This document shows, in pieces, positions 1 to 6,702 of a stretch of 7,873 nt of DNA; within the stretch, counting starts at the first letter, position 1; every line of letters starts with the position of its first letter. The stretch spans positions 1 to 7,873 of the forward strand of contig JAEZLD010000012.1 of assembly GCA_023415335.1 (NCBI GenBank), given 5' to 3'. Origin of the DNA: Bacillota bacterium (GTDB lineage Bacteria; Bacillota; Clostridia; Clostridiales; Caloramatoraceae). The position numbers and the translations under genes were made by a program. The notes below the pieces were generated by a model. That model did no database searches and had not been told where the DNA came from. It saw nothing but the letters and a program-made list of their open reading frames with translations.

Positions 1-977
1 CTGGTGCCCAGTATACCACCAATAATGGCTAAGGTAAAATAAGCAAGTATTAACGAAACAGCTGCTATAACTATGGTCATTGGACTTATATTCATAGATG
101 AACCTGTCAGTCCTGCACCCTCAATAAGCTTTTTTATCTGATCAGTTCCCGTAAGCATTCCTCCTGCAAAATAGGATACTCCAAAGGCAGCTGCCACCAC
201 TAGCGTGGTTGTAACAGTGTAAATCATAACCGCCAGAATCTTACCTAGTATAAGTGCAAGTGGCTTAATGCTTACCATAAGAAGCTCCACCAGCTTTGAG
301 GACTTCTCCTCTATTACAGCCTGGATTATATATACGGTTGAAAACAAGCAAAGCATGAGCACGGCCGCAGCATAGACATACTGCACAACAAACATGGTAC
401 CCACGCCTGGCCCCTCATCCTTCTGAGTATATTTATCCATGGACATGGACTCTATATTATATGGTGACATAACTATGGAAAGCTGCTTATCTGTTGCCCC
501 TAATGCCTTATAACGGGCCTTGTTGAAATTATCAGCAAGCAGTGTCTTTAAATCAGAAAGCTCTGTTTCTGATACCTTGGTTTCCTCAGCTGTGCTGATT
601 TTTATGGCATATTCTCCCTTGCTCTCATCTATAGCTATGGAAACGAGCACCTCTTTTTCCAAAAGCTTTGTCCCCGCGTCCTTCTCATCAAAGGTGGCTT
701 TTAAAAACTGTGTTTTGCTCCAAAGCTTATCTGCATTAAGTGAAGAAGCGTCTATTACATAGTCGGTGCCGTTATCCATATATACCCTTGTTATTGCCGA
801 AAACCTATCAGTACTCACCTTGCCGCCCATAATAATGGATATAACCGGCACACTTATTAATGCTAAAACTATAAATATGGACATCATTATCCTGTTTACC
901 TTGTTTTTAGCGTACTGCTGCAGGGTAAACCTTATAACGCTTTTAGTCCCCCTTAGCTCATCCTTACTTAGCTTCAT
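1..977 (-). CDS. ABC-2 type transporter permease, NatB-like (3' end outside window)
   Basis: Membrane subunit that would pair with the ATPase encoded just upstream to export a substrate (sodium, drug or peptide; not identifiable). I translated the open frame by hand: 325 codons with no stop before the left edge. It has a short basic cytoplasmic N-terminus, a first membrane helix at about residues 31-50, a large extracytoplasmic domain at about 51-190, then helices at about 196-219, 240-268 and 300-323. Between helices is the EEKSSKLVELLMVSIKP stretch (about 223-239), typical of NatB/YhaP-type permeases of the ABC2_membrane_3 family. Those proteins usually have about 390-420 residues, so the last helices are missing here. 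The ATG at 977 overlaps the end of the ATPase gene by 14 nt and has AGGTG 9 nt upstream, which suggests translational coupling. A GTG at 989 is in frame but has no well-spaced binding site. Family is confident, substrate is not. Confidence 0.88.
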   Translation of the reverse strand, partial: MKLSKDELRGTKSVIRFTLQQYAKNKVNRIMMSIFIVLALISVPVISIIMGGKVSTDRFSAITRVYMDNGTDYVIDASSLNADKLWSKTQFLKATFDEKDAGTKLLEKEVLVSIAIDESKGEYAIKISTAEETKVSETELSDLKTLLADNFNKARYKALGATDKQLSIVMSPYNIESMSMDKYTQKDEGPGVGTMFVVQYVYAAAVLMLCLFSTVYIIQAVIEEKSSKLVELLMVSIKPLALILGKILAVMIYTVTTTLVVAAAFGVSYFAGGMLTGTDQIKKLIEGAGLTGSSMNISPMTIVIAAVSLILAYFTLAIIGGILGT

Positions 978-1941
978 GAGCTTCTTCACCTACCTTCTGC
1001 ACAAAAATCTCATGAAGAGACGGCTCCCTAAGGCTGAAGGTAATTATAGCCACATGGTTTTCTATAAGAAGCTTCAGAAGCTGATTTGCCTGCTCTTCGC
1101 CTGACACCTTAAGATTATATTCATATTCCTTCTCATAGGTAATTGTTATACCTGACTGATCTATAAACCGGGATATATCCTGCTCCACCTTAAGATTAAG
1201 GTTCACCCTGCCATAGCTTTTCTTTATATCATTTAAATTTCCCTGGAGAACCACCTTGGAGCGGTCCAGTATTATAATATCCGTACAAAATTCCTCAACG
1301 GTTTCCATCTGGTGGCTGGACATAATTAGGTATTTTCCATTTTCAATCTCCTCACGGATTATGGATTTAAACAAATCCGTGTTTACAGGGTCAAGTCCTG
1401 AAAGAGGCTCGTCTAGTATTAACAGCTCAGGGTCAGATATAAGGGCTGTCATAAGCTGTATCTTCTGCTGGTTTCCCTTTGACAGCTGGTCGGCCTTCTT
1501 AGGCTTTTCCTTCTTTTTTCTAGCTTTGATTCCCTTTCCTCCAGATTCATCTGAGGATACCTGATTAGGATAAAGGTATTCTGAAAGCTCCAGCCTGTCT
1601 GCCCAGTAGCGTATGCGTTTTTTTGCCTCGCCCTTTGGAACTCCCCTTAAGGAAGCAAAGTACATAAGCTGGTCCATAAGCTCGTACTTAGGATACAGTC
1701 CCCTTTCCTCTGCCAGATACCCTACATTGCAGGTTGATGTATCCAGCGGCTTACCGTTCCACAGTACCTCTCCGCTGTTCTTTGAAAGCATCCCTAAAAT
1801 CATTCTTATTGAGGTGGTTTTTCCTGCACCATTGGTTCCTAAAAGTGCATAAACTCCTGGCTTATCCATCTGGAAGTTCAAATCCTCCAGAACAGTTTTC
1901 TCACCATATTTTTTACTTAAATTCTTCACAACCAAACTCAT
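964..1941 (-). CDS. ABC transporter ATP-binding protein, NatA-like, with Lys-rich insertion
   Basis: ATPase that powers the adjacent ABC-2 permease from the cytoplasmic face. Over 325 residues it shows Walker A GTNGAGKT (35-42), the EERGLYP segment (78-84) that replaces the usual Q-loop in NatA-type exporters, signature LSKGNQQ (153-159), Walker B LLILDEP (173-179), D-loop SGLDP (181-185) and switch His210. A C-terminal accessory domain (about 240-318) ends in EPSLHEIFV, as in NatA/YhaQ relatives. Roughly residues 124-150 are odd: a hydrophilic, lysine-rich stretch (SSDESGGKG, then KARKKKEKPKK) sits just before the signature motif, where relatives normally go straight from the helical subdomain into it. 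All catalytic motifs are intact, so I expect an active ATPase. The start is ATG with AGAAAGGA about 10 nt upstream, 28 nt after the Xre gene, so the two are probably co-transcribed. Sodium export is only one possibility. Confidence 0.93.
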   Translation of the reverse strand: MSLVVKNLSKKYGEKTVLEDLNFQMDKPGVYALLGTNGAGKTTSIRMILGMLSKNSGEVLWNGKPLDTSTCNVGYLAEERGLYPKYELMDQLMYFASLRGVPKGEAKKRIRYWADRLELSEYLYPNQVSSDESGGKGIKARKKKEKPKKADQLSKGNQQKIQLMTALISDPELLILDEPLSGLDPVNTDLFKSIIREEIENGKYLIMSSHQMETVEEFCTDIIILDRSKVVLQGNLNDIKKSYGRVNLNLKVEQDISRFIDQSGITITYEKEYEYNLKVSGEEQANQLLKLLIENHVAIITFSLREPSLHEIFVQKVGEEAHEAK

Positions 1942-1969
1942 TTCTTAAAATCCTTTCTATATTTATTTT

Positions 1970-2164
1970 TTATTCCTCCCAAAACAGCTGATCTAAGGTC
2001 TTACCAAGCACATGGCATATGGCAAGACAAAGCTTTATGGATGGATTATAGTCTCCTTTTTCAATAGCATTTATGGTCTGCCTTGATACCTTTACTGCAT
2101 CAGCTAGCTGCTGCTGGGATAAATCCATTGCCGCTCTGGCAGATTTAAGCCTCAGATTCTTCAT
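1970..2164 (-). CDS. Small Xre-family helix-turn-helix regulator
   Basis: A 64-residue DNA-binding protein that is almost entirely a Cro/C1-type HTH domain. The recognition unit is LSQQQLADAVKVSRQTINAIEKG (about residues 14-36), given here as LSQQQLADAVKVSRQ followed by TINAIEKG, with the family's usual YNPS and LDQLFW endings after it. Proteins of this size and form (YozG-like) commonly repress the operon they sit in; autorepression here is inference. The ATG overlaps the stop of the upstream membrane-protein gene (ATGA, 2161-2164), and the ABC ATPase starts 28 nt downstream. The Shine-Dalgarno is weak (AAGAGACGATG), so translation probably depends on coupling to the upstream gene. The most likely operator is the tandem TATGTCA repeat at the promoter (2753-2767). 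There is no sensor or ligand domain, so any signal must come from DNA-binding competition, a partner protein or protein turnover. Confidence 0.92.
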   Translation of the reverse strand: MKNLRLKSARAAMDLSQQQLADAVKVSRQTINAIEKGDYNPSIKLCLAICHVLGKTLDQLFWEE

Positions 2165-2706
2165 ATTTCATCGTCTCTTTTCTCGATTTGCCTGTCATGA
2201 AGCATTTTTGCTGCTATTGCTATTGCAAGTATTATGAACACTATCCCGGCTGAAAGGTTTACAGCTTTTTCATTAAGTATTCCATCAGTTAAAAAGCTTT
2301 CATTCCTTACGAAGAAAAATGTGCTTATCCCTATATTCACAAAGCCTATAATTGAAAACAATGCCAGATATGTAGCAGGCTTATCACTCATCGAGAGGTA
2401 AGCATCATCTTTTATACATATGACCACAAATACAGTGACTGATAGGAATACCCCAATCAAGGCTTCTGTCATAGCTTCAGCCCATATGATGCCGAGGCCC
2501 TTTGAAATGACGCCGTTAGCAACCATGTAAATAATCAATGTAAAGAATGCCGCTTTATATGCTTTTCCCCTTAATGCTTCCTGCCTTTCGTCATAATCAT
2601 TCTTTTTCCTGCCGTATTTTTTCTTATAGATTATTGCGATTATACTGGCAACTACCGCAACAGTGGCTATACCGGCAATAAAACCTAATGAATACGCCAG
2701 ATTCAT
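2161..2706 (-). CDS. Five-helix integral membrane protein with DERQ motif, unknown function
   Basis: First gene of the Xre-ABC operon; 181 residues from the preferred start. Predicted membrane helices lie at about residues 3-26, 52-68, 83-100, 115-135 and 149-167. The first loop is strongly basic (KKKYGRKK) and followed by the motif YDERQEALRGKAYK. The DERQ motif before a helix recalls DUF2178/DUF3796-like small membrane proteins that sit beside Xre regulators in Firmicutes, but I cannot assign a Pfam family with confidence. An in-frame ATG at 2715 would add three residues (MIH), but it directly abuts the AGGAG site. The ATG at 2706 lies 9 nt from it and is preferred. The stop overlaps the start of the regulator gene. 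It might sense membrane state for the Xre protein or be an accessory part of the ABC exporter; nothing in the sequence decides between these. Confidence 0.85.
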   Translation of the reverse strand: MNLAYSLGFIAGIATVAVVASIIAIIYKKKYGRKKNDYDERQEALRGKAYKAAFFTLIIYMVANGVISKGLGIIWAEAMTEALIGVFLSVTVFVVICIKDDAYLSMSDKPATYLALFSIIGFVNIGISTFFFVRNESFLTDGILNEKAVNLSAGIVFIILAIAIAAKMLHDRQIEKRDDEI

Positions 2707-2715
2707 ATGTATCAT

Positions 2716-2720
2716 CTCCT
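2716..2720 (-). promoter_or_regulatory. Ribosome binding site that decides the membrane-protein start
   Basis: AGGAG on the minus strand. The ATG at 2715 follows it with no spacer, whereas the ATG at 2706 is 9 nt away, so initiation should occur at 2706. Confidence 0.75.
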
Positions 2721-2739
2721 ATTTTATTCTGCATTTTCC

Positions 2740-2768
2740 ATTATATACCTTGTATGTCATTATGTCAA
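2740..2768 (-). promoter_or_regulatory. Consensus vegetative (sigma-A) promoter of the membrane protein-Xre-ABC operon
   Basis: On the minus strand TTGACA (2763-2768) and TATAAT (2740-2745) are separated by exactly 17 nt, a full match to the housekeeping consensus. Transcription would start near 2733, giving a leader of about 27 nt that contains the AGGAG site. The promoter sits just past the terminator of the preceding operon, so this operon is separately transcribed. A promoter this strong beside a repressor-like gene suggests it is normally held down, which is inference. Confidence 0.85.
2753..2767 (-). repeat. Tandem 7-bp repeat at the promoter, candidate Xre operator
   Basis: TATGTCA occurs at 2753-2759 and again at 2761-2767 (plus-strand reading), an 8-nt period. 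The copies cover the -35 box and the start of the spacer. A third, one-mismatch copy (TATGCCA) is at 2782-2788. The placement would let a bound repressor block polymerase. Binding by the 64-residue regulator is inference. Two 7-mers in AT-rich DNA could also arise by chance. Confidence 0.4.
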
Positions 2769-2790
2769 TTTTATTTTACATTATGCCATA

Positions 2791-2831
2791 AAAAATTTCC
2801 GGCATCCTGCATAAATGCTGCAGGATGCCGG
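2791..2831 (-). terminator. Intrinsic terminator ending the hydrolase-transporter operon
   Basis: A perfect 13-bp GC-rich stem (2799-2811 with 2819-2831) and a 7-nt loop are followed on the minus strand by AAATTTTTTATGG. The hairpin starts about 15 nt past the transporter stop codon. It separates this operon from the next promoter at 2768. Confidence 0.92.
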
Positions 2832-2845
2832 CTTTGGACTTTTTA

Positions 2846-4024
2846 TTAGAATATTCCTAAAAACTTCATTACCATGGATACTATTATAGTACAGATTGCC
2901 ATTGAGGTTACGTTGGCATTAGTTCCATGAACGCCCTCAGGAAGCCTTGCTGAGAAGAAATCTGCAAATGGTGCTCCAAGTATTCCACCTAATGCTCCGG
3001 CAAACAGTGCAACAGGTATTGTTCCTCCGAACATAAGCACGCATGCTGGTCCAACACTTACAACCGGTACATAGGTTGCATACCATCCGCCATTATCAAA
3101 CTTGTTTGCATAAAGCAGCACTCCAACTGCTGCACCTACAAACTGTGAAAGTAACACTGCAGGAAGAGTTCCTCCGCCATATACAGGAAGTCCCTTGCTT
3201 ATTACCCAGTCTATAACAACACCTATAAGAAGCACTACTGCTGCAACTTCATTTCCATAGAACTGAGCCTCTGTGAAATCAGCCAGGCATCTTCTTACAA
3301 ACCACTTTGCAGAATAAACATCGTCTTCAGGGGCCGCTGTTTTCCTATAGGACTTAACGGGCTTCTTCTCAACCCATGGGAGAACCTTGCATATGAAGCA
3401 TACTACTACTCCAACAACTGCCATTGTGGAAACATTGGCTACTACTCCTGGAACTCCCAGAGGCCCTACTATATATGTGCTGATCCATGTTGCTACCGGG
3501 GCACTGAGGAGGCCTGCTACTATGGAGCTGGTAAGCAGTGCTGCTACACTAGGTCCATACAAAAGCATTACTGAAGGAGGTGCTCCAACTACAGTTATAA
3601 AGGTTGCAACCCATGTTGACTGTGTCATGTCAAACAGGTTTATATAACGAAATACGAATATAGCAAGTCCAAGTGAAAGAACCTGTGAAGCCAGTACCCA
3701 GGGGAACAGGCTGGAGCTTCCGTAGCATACATCAAAGCCTGCCAGCTTTGAATTCTTCTTTGCCAGAATCCATGCTATGAAGCCTCCAAGTATTACGCCT
3801 ATGCCTGCGAAGATGCCGGCATAAAACTGTGGCTCAGTAAAGTTCATAAAGAACCACTGTATCTGCTTTCCTACGTTTCCTGTTATGCCATCTACAACTG
3901 TGTTATAGGTTAATGATGCAGAAGCTCCTCCAATAGCGTTCAAACCAAAGTAAAATGCAAAGCCAATGGCAATTACAATTACAAATCCCAGCAGGGAGCC
4001 TGTCTTTTTTTTAGTAGTTTCCAT
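2846..4024 (-). CDS. Multi-pass membrane protein with two homologous halves, putative transporter of unknown family
   Basis: Very hydrophobic protein of 392 residues with about ten or more membrane helices. The chain is an internal duplication. The first half (about 57-217) and second half (about 245-390) share, in the same order, FTEPQFY/FTEAQFY (62/250), LASQ/LLSQ (111/291), WVAT/WYAT (138/314), LSAPVATW/LGAPFADF (173/349) and ANVSTMA/ANVTSMA (196/370). A charged linker (about 218-244, with KKPVKSYRK) joins the halves, and an extra helix (about 11-31) precedes them. Such two-fold repeats are typical of secondary transporters and channels. I do not recognise the family. As last gene after two hydrolases, it probably imports their substrate or exports a product. 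The ATG at 4024 overlaps the upstream TAA by 1 nt (TAATG) and has GGAGGA 6 nt upstream. An in-frame ATG at 4042 would place that site inside the gene and is rejected. Confidence 0.85.
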   Translation of the reverse strand: METTKKKTGSLLGFVIVIAIGFAFYFGLNAIGGASASLTYNTVVDGITGNVGKQIQWFFMNFTEPQFYAGIFAGIGVILGGFIAWILAKKNSKLAGFDVCYGSSSLFPWVLASQVLSLGLAIFVFRYINLFDMTQSTWVATFITVVGAPPSVMLLYGPSVAALLTSSIVAGLLSAPVATWISTYIVGPLGVPGVVANVSTMAVVGVVVCFICKVLPWVEKKPVKSYRKTAAPEDDVYSAKWFVRRCLADFTEAQFYGNEVAAVVLLIGVVIDWVISKGLPVYGGGTLPAVLLSQFVGAAVGVLLYANKFDNGGWYATYVPVVSVGPACVLMFGGTIPVALFAGALGGILGAPFADFFSARLPEGVHGTNANVTSMAICTIIVSMVMKFLGIF

Positions 4025-5196
4025 TATAATTCCTCCATGCAATATTTTTCAATATATCTTATATATATTTTCGTTATCAATTGCAGCGAAGCAATGTCTA
4101 TACACTCATTAATGCTGTGGGCCTTCTTGTCGTCTCCAGGGCCCAGTATTATGAATGGCACCTGAAGATGTGGCGCTATCTGTGACATATCAGTATAGAA
4201 ATATGTCCCCTTAGAGGGTGCCTCTGCCCCAACCTCTTCAAAAACCCTTCTCATATTCTGAAGAATTGAAGCATCTGACTTAACCTCAACAGATGGTCTG
4301 TCATTTAATACCTTAAGCTCCAGTTGCAGCTTTGGATATTTTCTGCAAAGCTGGTCCTTAACATCATAGGCGATTTTAAGTATGTCCTCATTGGACTGTC
4401 CTGGTATAGCCCTTATGTCCATCTCCATCTCTGCAGATGCAGGGATTATATTGGTCATTATGCCTCCACTCAGCTTTGTTACAGCAGCGGAGGTAGTCCC
4501 AAGCAAGGGGTGCTCTGTCTGGGTGTCCAGCTTGTCTGCAAAGATATTGTAGAACTCAATAAGAGCCTGTATTGCATTAAGACCTATCTTAGGACGGGAT
4601 GCATGGGCTTGTACACCCTTTGCCTCTAAGTGGAGCCATAGTGCCCCCTTTTCACAGGTGCTTATGGTATCCTCAGAAGGCTCTGCAATAATAATCTGTG
4701 AAACCCCGTTTATCAGTCCTTTTTCCATTATGGATTTTACACCCATACCGTCCTTTTCTTCATCAGCAGTATAGCAAAAATACATATCACAGTCAGGCTT
4801 CCTTCCTGATTCTATAAGGGAAAGTGCTGCACAGGTCATGGCAGCTGCTCCTCCCTTCATATCCGCTGTCCCTCTTCCGTAAACCACACCTTTATCCTCA
4901 TGCGCTTCATGTGGGGGGTAGGTCCAGAGGGAAAGGTCTCCGCAGGCAACCGTATCTACATGGCCTACGAAAGCAAGTCCCCCCTCCTTCCGTTTACCCT
5001 GTATTCTTACTACAAGGGAGCTTCTCTCAGGACTGTGTTGTATTTTTACCATATCAGTACCCTCAGGATAACAGCTCATAATGTAATTTATAATTGTATC
5101 CTCTCTGCCCTCCGGCTGGCACGTATTTATGGAAACAAGCTTTTTTAAAAGCTTTCCACTTTCAGCAACATATTTATCGTAAATAGTCTTGTCCAA
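4024..5196 (-). CDS. M20-family metallohydrolase (ArgE/DapE/carboxypeptidase-like)
   Basis: Cytoplasmic two-metal amidase of 390 residues, the usual length for ArgE/DapE enzymes, which cleave N-acyl amino acids or small peptides. The full ligand set is visible: His79 in GHVDTV with Asp81, bridging Asp112 in RGTADMKGG, Glu146 (general base) and Glu147 in ADEE, Glu172 in AEPSE, and His360 in KKAHSINE. The inserted dimerisation domain covers about 185-295, with His198 in VQAHASRP, which reaches into the partner's active site in relatives. There is no signal peptide. The start is an unusual TTG at 5196: an in-frame stop lies 7 nt upstream and no ATG is in frame until residue 40. AAGGG (5207-5211), overlapping the amidohydrolase stop, is 10 nt away. 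The gap to the amidohydrolase is 14 nt. In this operon it may act on the product of that enzyme. The exact substrate cannot be read from the sequence. Confidence 0.92.
   Translation of the reverse strand: MDKTIYDKYVAESGKLLKKLVSINTCQPEGREDTIINYIMSCYPEGTDMVKIQHSPERSSLVVRIQGKRKEGGLAFVGHVDTVACGDLSLWTYPPHEAHEDKGVVYGRGTADMKGGAAAMTCAALSLIESGRKPDCDMYFCYTADEEKDGMGVKSIMEKGLINGVSQIIIAEPSEDTISTCEKGALWLHLEAKGVQAHASRPKIGLNAIQALIEFYNIFADKLDTQTEHPLLGTTSAAVTKLSGGIMTNIIPASAEMEMDIRAIPGQSNEDILKIAYDVKDQLCRKYPKLQLELKVLNDRPSVEVKSDASILQNMRRVFEEVGAEAPSKGTYFYTDMSQIAPHLQVPFIILGPGDDKKAHSINECIDIASLQLITKIYIRYIEKYCMEEL
4031..4036 (-). promoter_or_regulatory. Ribosome binding site of the putative transporter
   Basis: GGAGGA on the minus strand, 6 nt before the ATG at 4024 and inside the last codons of the M20 hydrolase gene. 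It fixes the transporter start and points to coupled re-initiation at TAATG. Confidence 0.8.
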
Positions 5197-5210
5197 GCTC
5201 CATCATCCCT

Positions 5211-6560
5211 TTATTTTTGATATGAAAACATTGCCAAATCGCCAACGCCTGTACGCTTGAGCATTCCATATTTGCTTACCCAGCCGCCTGCACCTTGGTT
5301 TTCTCTTATAGCCCTGTTCTCGAAGGATACAATCTTGCCGTTAACTATTGTATAGGTTGCAAGCTTATCATCCCTATCTATAACTGTTATGTTTGCTAAT
5401 GCTCCAACTCCAAGGTGTCCCATCTTCTCTGTCCAGAATGGGTTGAAGGTACGCTTTGCAATAAGCTCTGCAGGATTAGCTGTCATGGTTGCTACAGCAT
5501 CGCTTAAGCTTAGAACTCCCATTTCTGCAAGCTCGATAATTGCTGGGATATTGTCTCTTGTATCTCCAAAGCCTTTCATTGTAGCGTCGTTCTGTCCATC
5601 TGATATCATTATCTTTACTTTCTTGCTTTCAAGTGCATCATAAGCAAGCTTCTGTGATTCCTTTGGAAGCTGCAAACCTTCACGGCTTCCTCTTCCGGCT
5701 CTCAGCATGGTGCTTACAAACTCAGCGGATATGTTTTCATCCACAAGATCAATAACTGCCTGCATGCCTTCAGCTGCTCCCATATGGGTTCCACAGCCAG
5801 CTGCTGTTGCATGAGCCAGATGCAGTGGTCTCCCCTTTGACAGCTCAGCCAGGCGGCGGGCATGATTTGGGTCCTGAGTATGGCTCATATATACAAGTCC
5901 AACCTTTGAGGTTATCTCAAATATCTTCTCTATATTTTCATCTGACATTATGAAATGGCCCATATGGTCCTTTATACCTATAGTGAAGGGTGCTGTGGAA
6001 TTGGTTATGGCATTTCTTGTCATCTTGGTTCCAGCAGTTTCTGCGTCCAGCTCGCCCTTGAACATCCTTATCAGCTCTTCTACTGTAAGCTGTGAGCTGA
6101 GCACATTTCCTGCTCCCAGATAAACTCCCAGGTTTATTGGAACACCATGGTCAACCTCTGCTCCTAACAGGGAAGGTGCCATAAATGTGTTTCCCGCTCC
6201 TGGTGATAAGCCTAAGGTTACTCCATCCTCTGCCGCACAGTAGATTGGGTTAGTGGTTACTTCAAACAAGTCTCCTAAATGAAGATGCATATCAATAAGT
6301 CCTGGAACTACAAGCAGTCCCTCACAGTTTACAACAACGTCGCCACTTTCAGGCTTAACATCATCAGCTACCTCAACAATAGTGTCATTAAGAACTACTA
6401 TGTCCTTTACCTCATTAACACCATTTTTAGGATCTACAACTGTTCCAGCCTTCAATATAAGTCTTCCGCTTAAATCAAGGCTGCCGATTGGATCGTTTAC
6501 TTTTCCATTCTGTACAACAGGTAAAACTCCGGTAAGGAAATTCACGTTGTTTGGATACAT
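5211..6560 (-). CDS. Metal-dependent amidohydrolase (dihydroorotase/deacetylase-like)
   Basis: TIM-barrel amidohydrolase of 449 residues, first gene of the operon. Numbered from the ATG, the binuclear site is His92 and His94 (DMHLHLGD), a likely carboxylated Lys197 (IGIKDHMG), His227 (YMSHTQDP), His250 (LHLAHATAAG) and catalytic Asp321 (MISDGQND). The family's ANPAEL near 362-367 and a closing beta-sandwich strand (ITVIDRDDKLATYTIVNGK) follow. The pattern resembles the amidohydrolase/deacetylase group around Enterococcus EF_0837 and also dihydroorotase or hydantoinase, so it could open a cyclic amide or remove an N-acyl group. About 30 N-terminal residues before the first beta strand are not typical, and I cannot explain them. 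A GTG at 6569 is in frame, but its G is the last base of the AGGAG site; the ATG at 6560, 8 nt away, is chosen. It is not ureC or pyrC by any motif I can see. Confidence 0.9.
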   Translation of the reverse strand: MYPNNVNFLTGVLPVVQNGKVNDPIGSLDLSGRLILKAGTVVDPKNGVNEVKDIVVLNDTIVEVADDVKPESGDVVVNCEGLLVVPGLIDMHLHLGDLFEVTTNPIYCAAEDGVTLGLSPGAGNTFMAPSLLGAEVDHGVPINLGVYLGAGNVLSSQLTVEELIRMFKGELDAETAGTKMTRNAITNSTAPFTIGIKDHMGHFIMSDENIEKIFEITSKVGLVYMSHTQDPNHARRLAELSKGRPLHLAHATAAGCGTHMGAAEGMQAVIDLVDENISAEFVSTMLRAGRGSREGLQLPKESQKLAYDALESKKVKIMISDGQNDATMKGFGDTRDNIPAIIELAEMGVLSLSDAVATMTANPAELIAKRTFNPFWTEKMGHLGVGALANITVIDRDDKLATYTIVNGKIVSFENRAIRENQGAGGWVSKYGMLKRTGVGDLAMFSYQK

Positions 6561-6568
6561 GATCTTCA

Positions 6569-6574
6569 CTCCTC
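6569..6574 (-). promoter_or_regulatory. Ribosome binding site that decides the amidohydrolase start
   Basis: GAGGAG on the minus strand, 8 nt before the ATG at 6560. The in-frame GTG at 6569 shares its first base with this site and cannot use it. Confidence 0.8.
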
Positions 6575-6621
6575 AAAAATTTGTCGGTTCTTGCCGCATT
6601 TAAATATTAACACATCTTAAC

Positions 6622-6649
6622 AATATAAATATATATACCCCAAAGACAA
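6622..6649 (-). promoter_or_regulatory. Possible promoter of the amidohydrolase-M20-transporter operon
   Basis: TTGTCT (6644-6649) and TATATT (6622-6627) on the minus strand are 16 nt apart, giving a leader of about 55 nt. The -35 box lies inside one arm of the large inverted repeat, so the repeat could serve as an operator. The region is very AT-rich and other boxes are possible (for example TTGTTA near 6616). I saw no clear sigma-54 motif. Confidence 0.35.
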
Positions 6650-6679
6650 TAAATTTCAGAAATTATTGTCTTTGGGGTA
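6636..6679 (-). terminator. 17-bp perfect inverted repeat: terminator of the regulator gene and/or operator
   Basis: Arms 6636-6652 and 6663-6679 pair without mismatch around a 10-nt loop, with four consecutive G-C pairs near the base. It starts 23 nt beyond the regulator's stop codon. On the minus strand it is followed by TATATATTTATATTG, T-rich but without a clean run of T, so termination is plausible rather than certain. The plus-strand flank (CAAAATATGG) does not support termination in that direction. Each arm carries AGACAAT, and a third copy is at 6697-6703. Confidence 0.6.
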
Positions 6680-6702
6680 CAAAATATGGTCTTAATAGAC
6701 AA

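Noticed and set aside
520..1104. Two plus-strand ORFs of 80 and 112 codons
   Set aside because: They lie antisense to the permease and ATPase genes, which show clear family motifs. They have no recognisable domain, and their composition follows from the opposite strand.
1256..1991. Overlapping plus-strand ORFs opposite the ABC ATPase
   Set aside because: The minus-strand frame contains all ABC motifs in order. The plus-strand frames overlap one another and have no domain.
2799..2845. Bidirectional terminator at the hairpin
   Set aside because: The plus-strand flank has only a delayed, interrupted T run, and no plus-strand gene is present to need it.
4024..4042. ATG start of the putative transporter at 4042
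   Set aside because: The added residues (MHGGII) are encoded by the GGAGGA binding site itself. The ATG at 4024 has ideal spacing and forms TAATG with the previous stop.
4324..5148. Plus-strand ORFs opposite the M20 hydrolase
   Set aside because: The M20 metal-ligand motifs on the minus strand explain this DNA, and the plus-strand products resemble no family.
6560..6569. GTG start of the amidohydrolase at 6569
   Set aside because: The GTG overlaps the AGGAG ribosome binding site by its first base. The ATG at 6560 has correct spacing.
6570..6702. Sigma-54 promoter or riboswitch before the amidohydrolase
   Set aside because: No GG-N10-GC element was found, and the leader is too short and AT-rich to hold a known riboswitch fold.
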